Shown piece after piece: positions 24,257 through 29,259 of a DNA stretch of 32,504 nucleotides. Below the pieces are notes generated by a model. The model saw nothing but the letters and a program-made list of their open reading frames with translations. It was not told the origin of the DNA and searched no databases. Made by a program: the position numbers and the translations under genes. Source of the stretch: an uncultured Bacilli bacterium (GTDB taxonomy: Bacteria > Bacillota_I > Bacilli_A > ML615J-28 > CAG-698); NCBI GenBank assembly GCA_947627195.1, contig CANQVC010000019.1, positions 1 through 32,504 on the forward strand, in the 5' to 3' direction. How positions within the stretch are numbered: the stretch's first letter is position 1; each line of letters begins with the position of its first letter.

Positions 24257-24435
24257 TTACAATATTGACAATTTTCTTAATTTTAAGCCTTAAATTTGCG
24301 TTTAAATCGTTTTTATAAACATAAACCATTAAATAAATGAGTAAAAAGAATTGGCAAAATAAATTAATTTTTTAAAATTTATATTTATGTATAGGACAAA
24401 TATTGTATTGAATAAAATAAAAAAGAGGATTAAAA

Positions 24436-24555
24436 ATGGTAGAAGAAAAAGAAAAAATAAATAATATTGATACTTTAGTTTATGAAATAATGAAATGGTA
24501 TATTGAAAAAAGATATCCTGAATATGAAATTGTGTCATTCGAAGAAAAAAAGTAA
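24436..24555 (+). CDS. 39-residue protein inside the cotJC element; candidate excision factor
   Basis: A short ORF with a good ribosome site: GAGGA (24425-24429), 6 bp, ATG. It encodes MVEEKEKINNIDTLVYEIMK followed by WYIEKRYPEYEIVS and FEEKK: acidic and basic residues alternate with a central amphipathic helix, no cysteine. It lies divergent from the recombinase and reads toward the right core, in the same direction as cotJC. Serine integrases need a small directionality factor to excise; examples are the 58-residue SprB of SPbeta and the product of a small gene in the C. difficile skin element. I see no sequence match to either, so the role is inference from size and location. It could also be a chance ORF. 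Confidence 0.6.
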   Translation: MVEEKEKINNIDTLVYEIMKWYIEKRYPEYEIVSFEEKK

Positions 24556-24670
24556 CTATAAAATAATATGATGGTCTTGACAATGCCTAAAAAAGTAAAA
24601 ATGATTTATTATTAGAAATAAGCAATTTTCTAAAATAACTAAAACGTTTCATTTATTTTGCATTTTAGTG

Positions 24671-24680
24671 AATATGGGGG
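24671..24680 (+). repeat. Right attachment core of the cotJC element
   Basis: AATATGGGGG, the second copy of the core at 22692-22701. Downstream sequence is cotJC (P-Y-G-E-L-S); upstream sequence is element DNA. Confidence 0.9.
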
Positions 24681-25152
24681 TCCATATGGGGAACTATCTG
24701 CAGCTTTACGTTATTTAAATCAAAGATATACAATGCCAGATAATAGAGGTAAAGCTTTATTAACTGATATTGGTACAGAAGAATTAGGACATGTTGAAAT
24801 GATATGTACAATGTATTATCAATTAACAGCTACTGCAACAATTGAAGAATTAAAAGAAGCAGGATTATGTTGCAATTATGCTCAACATGGTGGAGAAATA
24901 TTTATGACTGATTGTAATGGTGTACCAATGACAACAGCTAATATTGGTGCAACAGGTGATCCATTAGCTGATTTATCTGAAGATATGGCGGCAGAAGAAA
25001 AAGCTCGTGCAACATATGAACATTTAATGGATATGACTGATGATCCTGATTGTTTAGCTGTATTAGCATATTTACGTACAAGAGAATTAGTTCATTTTAC
25101 TCGTTTTAAAGAATTATATGATTATTATAAAGGCAACAATGTTAACGAGTAA
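24671..25152 (+). CDS. cotJC: cotJC 3' part (manganese-catalase-like spore coat protein), no start of its own
   Basis: This segment continues CotJC from the core: YGGPYGELSAALRYLNQRYT, TDIGTEELGHVEM, DMAAEEKARATYEHLM and RTRELVHFTRF. These are the family's metal-ligand motifs; in the joined 187-residue protein they include Glu35, Glu65, His68 and the C-terminal E and H of RELVHF. CotJC is related to manganese catalases and lies in the spore coat. The frame can be traced back to a TTG at 24658, but those upstream codons are element sequence and no ribosome site precedes it. No frameshift or stop has accumulated, and every expected ligand is present, which suggests the split gene is still under selection. 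Joined length matches the ~189 residues of Bacillus CotJC. Confidence 0.94.
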
Positions 25153-25183
25153 ACAATGTTAACAAATAAACAAACATTGTTTA
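25150..25183 (+). repeat. Inverted repeat after the cotJC stop
   Basis: TAAACAATGTT (25150-25160) pairs with AACATTGTTTA (25173-25183), 11 bp with a 12-nt loop. The left arm overlaps a direct repeat, AACAATGTTAAC, at 25135-25146 and 25152-25163, which spans the last codons of cotJC. Confidence 0.75.
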
Positions 25184-25191
25184 TATAGAAA

Positions 25192-25221
25192 AAAAGTACT
25201 AGTAAAAACGCTAGTACTTTT
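25192..25221. terminator. Bidirectional terminator between cotJC and the glutamine amidotransferase
   Basis: The stem AAAAGTACTAG / CTAGTACTTTT (25192-25202, 25211-25221) has an 8-nt loop and A/T flanks. It lies between convergent genes and overlaps the stop codon of the minus-strand gene. Confidence 0.87.
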
Positions 25222-25885
25222 GATTATTTACAAGTTCTTTAAATTTATCAAATATCATTTTACTTGAAGTTTCTTCAGGTACTTTTTCAGGATGCCATTG
25301 AAAAGAAATAATAGGCAAACTTTCATGAATAAATGCTTCATTATATCCTTCTAAAGAAGTAGCAATAGGAATTAAACCATTTGCCAGTTTATCTAAAACT
25401 TGGTGATGATAACTATTTACTTCCATTTGTTTAGGAAAATCAAAATAACGATTAGGATAAGTATTAACAATATGACGAGTACTTTGATGAGATTTACCAA
25501 TATCTTGAATTAAATCACCACCCATAAATACATTAATAGATTGATGACCTCTACATATACCTAACATAGGTTTTTGATGTTTTACTGCCCATTCAACAAC
25601 CACTTTATCAACAATATCCATCATAGGATCACCTATTTTTGAACCATTGTTTTCTTGATTAAAATATTTAGGGTCTATATCTACTCCCCCTGTAATAACA
25701 AAACCATCACATAATGAAAGTATTACTTCATAATTAGGACTATCAAGGGTTAACATAATAGGGGTGAAACCCATATTACATACTGCTTTCACATATGTTT
25801 CATTGACTGATTGTTTTTTTACCCCATCTTCATAAGAAACACGAGGTGTTAAACCAATTAATTTTACCGAAGTTGTTTTATTCAT
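25211..25885 (-). CDS. Class I glutamine amidotransferase-like hydrolase (peptidase C26 / PuuD-like)
   Basis: A 224-residue cytoplasmic hydrolase. The motifs are GFVITGGVDIDPKYF, the nucleophile elbow GICRGHQSINVFMGG with the catalytic Cys, VNSYHHQ, and the catalytic His/Glu pair in SFQWHPE. This pattern is that of gamma-glutamyl-GABA hydrolase (PuuD) and related gamma-glutamyl hydrolases of family C26. No putrescine-pathway genes are nearby, so the substrate is open. The start at 25885 is chosen because GGAGT lies 9 bp upstream; a start at 25921 would lack a ribosome site and run through the AT-rich promoter region. It is monocistronic and converges on the cotJ operon. Confidence 0.9.
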   Translation of the reverse strand: MNKTTSVKLIGLTPRVSYEDGVKKQSVNETYVKAVCNMGFTPIMLTLDSPNYEVILSLCDGFVITGGVDIDPKYFNQENNGSKIGDPMMDIVDKVVVEWAVKHQKPMLGICRGHQSINVFMGGDLIQDIGKSHQSTRHIVNTYPNRYFDFPKQMEVNSYHHQVLDKLANGLIPIATSLEGYNEAFIHESLPIISFQWHPEKVPEETSSKMIFDKFKELVNNQKY

Positions 25886-26018
25886 TTTGTATTTACTCCA
25901 ATTATTATATATTATATACAATATTGTATAATATTTCTTTTATTTTTTCAATGAAATTTTCATATAATATTATCAAAAAAGAAATATATAACAAAAAATA
26001 TGGAATAATTTATATAAT

Positions 26019-26075
26019 ATATAATGTTGTACATAATGTAGTATATAATGTAGTACATAATGTAGTACATAATTA
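26019..26075 (+). repeat. 12-bp tandem repeat array
   Basis: Four and a half units of RYATAATGTWGT-type sequence, starting at 26019, 26031, 26043, 26055 and 26067. Copies alternate between ACATAATGTAGT and ATATAATGTAGT. GTAC half-palindromes recur at the unit joints. Confidence 0.85.
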
Positions 26076-26196
26076 TTTCAAATAAAAAACAATAAAAATA
26101 AGATAAAAATAATAATTTTATTTATGTGTATATTCTTTATATTTTATAAATTTAAAATAATGAAAAAATGAAAAAAATGAAAACAAAGCATAACTG

Positions 26197-26225
26197 TTGA
26201 CAAAAATGTAATTTAGTATTATACT
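26197..26225 (+). promoter_or_regulatory. Sigma-A promoter of nrdDG
   Basis: TTGACA (26197-26202), a 17-bp spacer, and TATACT (26220-26225), about 107 bp before nrdD. Confidence 0.85.
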
Positions 26226-26262
26226 TAAATCATGATAAAAAATAATGTAAAAAAAAGAAGAT

Positions 26263-26288
26263 AACAACCTATTTTTTTATAGGTTGTT
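26263..26288 (+). promoter_or_regulatory. Leader hairpin upstream of nrdD
   Basis: The stem AACAACCTAT / ATAGGTTGTT (26263-26272, 26279-26288) has a T-rich loop, within the nrdD 5' leader. It is followed by TTATTAACC rather than a clean T run, so it may be an attenuator, an RNA-stability element, or the leftover terminator of nothing now present. Confidence 0.6.
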
Positions 26289-26331
26289 TATTAACCCTAT
26301 TTATTTTATTTTATCACAAGGAGGAGGATAG

Positions 26332-28665
26332 ATGATGACTAAATACATAATGAAACGTGATGGTCGTAAACAAGAATTTAATAGTGAAAAAATTACTGCT
26401 GCCGTAAAAGCTGCCCAAAAAGCATGTCAATACGAAGATGAAGATTTAGGCGAAATGATTACAACCGCTGTTATTGAAAAGATTGAAGATTTGTACAGCC
26501 ATAAAATCCCAACAGTAGAACAAATTCAAGATCTTGTTGAAGAAGCATTAATGGAAGCTGGAGCAACAACTGTTGCTAAGGCATACATTTTATATCGTGC
26601 TGAACGTACAAAAGTACGTGAAGATCAAACACGTTTAATGAAATCATTATATGATATTACATTTAAACCTTCTTCAGAAATAGATGTAAAACGTGAAAAT
26701 GCTAATATAGATGGCAATACCGCAATGGGAACAATGTTGAAATATGGAAGTGAATCAGCAAAAGCATTTTACTTATCACAAGTAATTGATCCAAAGTTTT
26801 CCACAGCCCATACTAATGGTGATATCCATATTCATGATTTAGATTTTTACACATTAACTATGACATGTTGTCAAATAGATATAATCAAATTATTCCATGA
26901 TGGCTTCTCTACAGGTAATGGTTACATACGTGAACCCCAAAACATTCGCAGTTATGCATCATTAGCATGCATTGCCATTCAAGCTAACCAAAATGACCAA
27001 CATGGTGGACAAAGTATTCCTAATTTTGATTATGGCATGGCTTTAGGAGTTAAAAAGAGTTATAAAAAATCTTTCATAAATAATTTAGTTAAAGCATTAT
27101 CATTTTTTGATGAATCAATAACTAAAGAAAATATTAAAGAAATGATTGAAGAAGTTGATAAATTATCTCCTGTTCAATTAGAAGATACAGGATATATCAA
27201 TAATGTTATCGATAAATTAAAAGAAAAATATCAAAATAACAACATTCTTCCAACAAATAACATTAAAAACCTTGTGAAAAAGGTTGAGAAGCTAGCATAT
27301 GATGAAACAAGAGATGCAACATATCAAGCTATGGAAGCATTAATTCATAATTTGAATACAATGCATTCAAGAGCAGGAGCTCAAGTTCCATTTAGTTCAT
27401 TAAATTATGGAACAGATACATCCGAAGAAGGTAGAATGGTAGTTGATTGTTTATTAGATGCCACAATGCAAGGATTAGGAAATGGGGAAACACCAATTTT
27501 CCCAATTCAAATATTTAAAGTAAAAGAAGGTATTAATTTTAATCCTGAAGATAAAAATTATGATTTATTTAAAAAAGCTATTGTTTGTTCAGGAAAAAGA
27601 TTATTCCCTAATTTCTCTTTCTTAGATGCTCCATTTAATAAACAATATTATAAACCAGGAAATTATGAAACAGAAGTAGCTTATATGGGATGTAGAACTA
27701 GAGTTATTGGTAATACTTATGATCCATCAAGAGAAATCGTAACAGGAAGAGGAAATTTAAGTTTTACTTCCATTAACTTACCAAGATTAGCTATTAAGAA
27801 TCGTAATATTGATGAATTTTACCAAGCATTAGATGAAAAAATAGAATTAGTTAAAGATCAATTATTAGAAAGATTTGCTATTCAATGTAAGAAAAAAGTA
27901 TATAACTTCCCATTCTTAATGGGACAAGGTGTTTGGATTGATTCAGAAAAATTAAAATGGGAAGATGATGTTGAAGAAGTAATTAAACATGGCACATTAA
28001 CAATTGGTTTCATTGGTCTTGCGGAATGTTTAAAAGCCTTAACAGGTAAACATCATGGTGAAAGTGAAGAATCGCAAAAATTAGGATTAGAAATTATTGG
28101 ACATATGCGTCAAAAATGTGACGAATATTCTAAAAAATATAAATTAAACTTCTCATTAATTGCTACTCCTGCGGAAGGATTATCAGGAAGATTTGTGAAA
28201 ATAGATAAGAAAGAATTTGGTATATTACCAGGTATAACAGACCAAGAATTCTATACAAATTCTTTCCATATTCCTGTATATTATAATATATCCGCGTTTG
28301 ATAAAATACGTTTAGAAGCTCCATATCATGCCCTAACAAATGGTGGACATATTAGTTATGTTGAAGTTGATGGCGATATTGCGAAAAACCCTAAAGCTTT
28401 TGAAAAAATCATTCGTTACATGAAAGAAGTTGGAATTGGTTATGGATCTGTTAACCATCCTGTAGATAGAGATCCAATATGTGGATATAATGGCATTATT
28501 GATGATGTATGTCCAAAATGTGGAAGACAAGAAGGAGTTGTCAAATTTGAACGAATTCGTCGTATCACAGGATATTTAGTTGGAACATTAGATAGATTTA
28601 ATAATGCTAAGCGTGCTGAAGTTGAAAAAAGAGTAAAACATACAGGCTTTAATAATGAAGATTAA
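26332..28665 (+). CDS. nrdD: Anaerobic (class III) ribonucleoside-triphosphate reductase
   Basis: A 777-residue glycyl-radical enzyme that makes deoxyribonucleotides without oxygen. The N-terminal ATP-cone (YIMKRDGRKQEFNSEKITAA) senses dATP/ATP. The catalytic barrel includes NGDIHIHDLDFY, MTCCQIDI and the HSRAGAQVPFSSLNYG segment. Near the C terminus, zinc cysteines appear in DPICGYNG and DVCPKCGRQEG, and the radical glycine lies in RRITGYLVGTLDRFN. The activase NrdG is encoded next with an 11-bp overlap. AAGGAGGAGG precedes two adjacent ATG codons (26332 and 26335); either could be used. Presence of only class III reductase in this window fits an anaerobe but does not exclude others elsewhere. 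Confidence 0.97.
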   Translation: MMTKYIMKRDGRKQEFNSEKITAAVKAAQKACQYEDEDLGEMITTAVIEKIEDLYSHKIPTVEQIQDLVEEALMEAGATTVAKAYILYRAERTKVREDQTRLMKSLYDITFKPSSEIDVKRENANIDGNTAMGTMLKYGSESAKAFYLSQVIDPKFSTAHTNGDIHIHDLDFYTLTMTCCQIDIIKLFHDGFSTGNGYIREPQNIRSYASLACIAIQANQNDQHGGQSIPNFDYGMALGVKKSYKKSFINNLVKALSFFDESITKENIKEMIEEVDKLSPVQLEDTGYINNVIDKLKEKYQNNNILPTNNIKNLVKKVEKLAYDETRDATYQAMEALIHNLNTMHSRAGAQVPFSSLNYGTDTSEEGRMVVDCLLDATMQGLGNGETPIFPIQIFKVKEGINFNPEDKNYDLFKKAIVCSGKRLFPNFSFLDAPFNKQYYKPGNYETEVAYMGCRTRVIGNTYDPSREIVTGRGNLSFTSINLPRLAIKNRNIDEFYQALDEKIELVKDQLLERFAIQCKKKVYNFPFLMGQGVWIDSEKLKWEDDVEEVIKHGTLTIGFIGLAECLKALTGKHHGESEESQKLGLEIIGHMRQKCDEYSKKYKLNFSLIATPAEGLSGRFVKIDKKEFGILPGITDQEFYTNSFHIPVYYNISAFDKIRLEAPYHALTNGGHISYVEVDGDIAKNPKAFEKIIRYMKEVGIGYGSVNHPVDRDPICGYNGIIDDVCPKCGRQEGVVKFERIRRITGYLVGTLDRFNNAKRAEVEKRVKHTGFNNED

Positions 28666-29152
28666 AATAGCAGGATTAGTAAATGATTCCATTGTTGATG
28701 GACCAGGTTTAAGATTTTCCGTCTTTATGCAAGGTTGTCTTCATAATTGTTTAGGATGTCACAATCCTGAAACACATGATCCCGAAAAAGGAAAATGGCA
28801 AGATACTGAAGAAATATTAAATAAAATCAAACAAAATCCATTATTAGATGGTGTTACATTTACAGGTGGCGAACCATTCATGCAACCAATTCCTTTAAAT
28901 GAAATGGTTACAGAAGTTAAAAAAATGGGCTTAGATGTTATTATATATTCAGGTTATACATATGAAAAATTAATGAAAAATCCTTTATGTCAAGAAATAT
29001 TATCAAAAGCTGATTATTTAATTGATGGTAAATTTATATTAAGTCAAAGAAGTTTATCTTTATTATTTAAAGGAAGTAAAAATCAAAGAATAATTGATTT
29101 AAAAAATAGTAGTATTGATAATATTGTTCTTGCTGATTTTAGTAAATATTAA
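28655..29152 (+). CDS. nrdG: Anaerobic ribonucleotide reductase-activating protein (radical SAM)
   Basis: A 165-residue radical-SAM activase. The [4Fe-4S] cysteines are in MQGCLHNCLGCHNP (C-x3-C-x2-C), preceded by DGPGLRFSVF, and the SAM-binding GGE motif is in VTFTGGEPFMQP. It generates the glycyl radical on NrdD. The start overlaps the end of nrdD by 11 bp, which implies translational coupling. A terminator with a GAAA tetraloop ends the operon. Confidence 0.96.
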   Translation: MKIKIAGLVNDSIVDGPGLRFSVFMQGCLHNCLGCHNPETHDPEKGKWQDTEEILNKIKQNPLLDGVTFTGGEPFMQPIPLNEMVTEVKKMGLDVIIYSGYTYEKLMKNPLCQEILSKADYLIDGKFILSQRSLSLLFKGSKNQRIIDLKNSSIDNIVLADFSKY

Positions 29153-29155
29153 TAT

Positions 29156-29186
29156 AAAAAGTCATATCGAAAGATGTGGCTTTTTT
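29156..29186 (+). terminator. Rho-independent terminator of nrdDG
   Basis: A 13-bp stem with G-T pairs (29156-29168 with 29173-29185), a GAAA tetraloop, and a T6 run. Confidence 0.87.
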
Positions 29187-29201
29187 GTTCTTAAAATTTG
29201 G

Positions 29202-29207
29202 TATAAT
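29202..29207 (+). promoter_or_regulatory. -10 box of the P-type ATPase gene
   Basis: TATAAT in TGGTATAATATT lies 53 bp before the ATG at 29260. A TGG directly before the box resembles an extended -10; the -35 region overlaps the T run of the nrdG terminator. Confidence 0.55.
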
Positions 29208-29259
29208 ATTTGTCCAATTAGAATAAGTATTTTATATATTATTGGAGGATAAATATTAT

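Larger units (their letters stand above)
22702..24680. mobile_element. 1,979-bp skin-like intervening element in cotJC
   Basis: The element is bounded by direct 10-bp cores and holds a large serine recombinase on the minus strand (22753-24186), a 39-codon ORF on the plus strand (24436-24555), and non-coding AT-rich DNA. Deleting exactly one core plus the interior fuses the two cotJC parts in frame. The length is not a multiple of three, so the interrupted gene is also frameshifted. Architecture matches the recombinase-bearing intervening sequences known in sporulation genes (skin in sigK of Bacillus and Clostridioides). It is much smaller than skin (48 kb and ~15 kb) and has no phage structural genes. 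Regulated excision is inferred; precise insertion by a serine integrase is what the sequence shows. Confidence 0.9.
25886..26331. other. 446-bp intergenic region between divergent genes
   Basis: It is very AT-rich, with no credible gene. It contains the upstream region of the amidotransferase gene (ribosome site, TATAAT-like boxes on the minus strand near 25904-25916), a 12-bp tandem repeat (26019-26075), poly-A-rich sequence, and the promoter and leader hairpin of nrdD. A 79-codon open frame across it (25846-26085) encodes only YNVVHNVV repeats from the tandem array and starts inside the amidotransferase gene. Confidence 0.7.

Noticed and set aside
24329-24583. 84-codon minus-strand frame rich in Phe/Leu/Ile inside the element
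   Set aside because: It is the antisense of the A-rich region and of the 39-codon ORF; no ribosome site and a composition typical of AT-rich shadows.
24577-24605. TTGACA at 24577 as a promoter reading into the cotJC 3' part
   Set aside because: The matching -10 (AATGAT at 24600) is poor, and a transcript would lack a usable start codon.
24658-25152. The cotJC 3' part as an independent gene starting at TTG 24658
   Set aside because: No ribosome site precedes it, and the first codons are element DNA; homology to CotJC begins at the core.
22610-25152. cotJC as a simple dead pseudogene
   Set aside because: Not fully excluded, but precise direct cores, an in-frame joint, an intact recombinase and lack of decay in either half make reversible excision the better reading.
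25846-26085. 79-codon open frame on the plus strand
   Set aside because: It starts inside the amidotransferase gene, and its end is the translated 12-bp tandem array; no ribosome site.
29242-29259. TTG at 29242 as start of the P-type ATPase
   Set aside because: It overlaps the ribosome site GGAGG; the ATG at 29260 is the plausible start.
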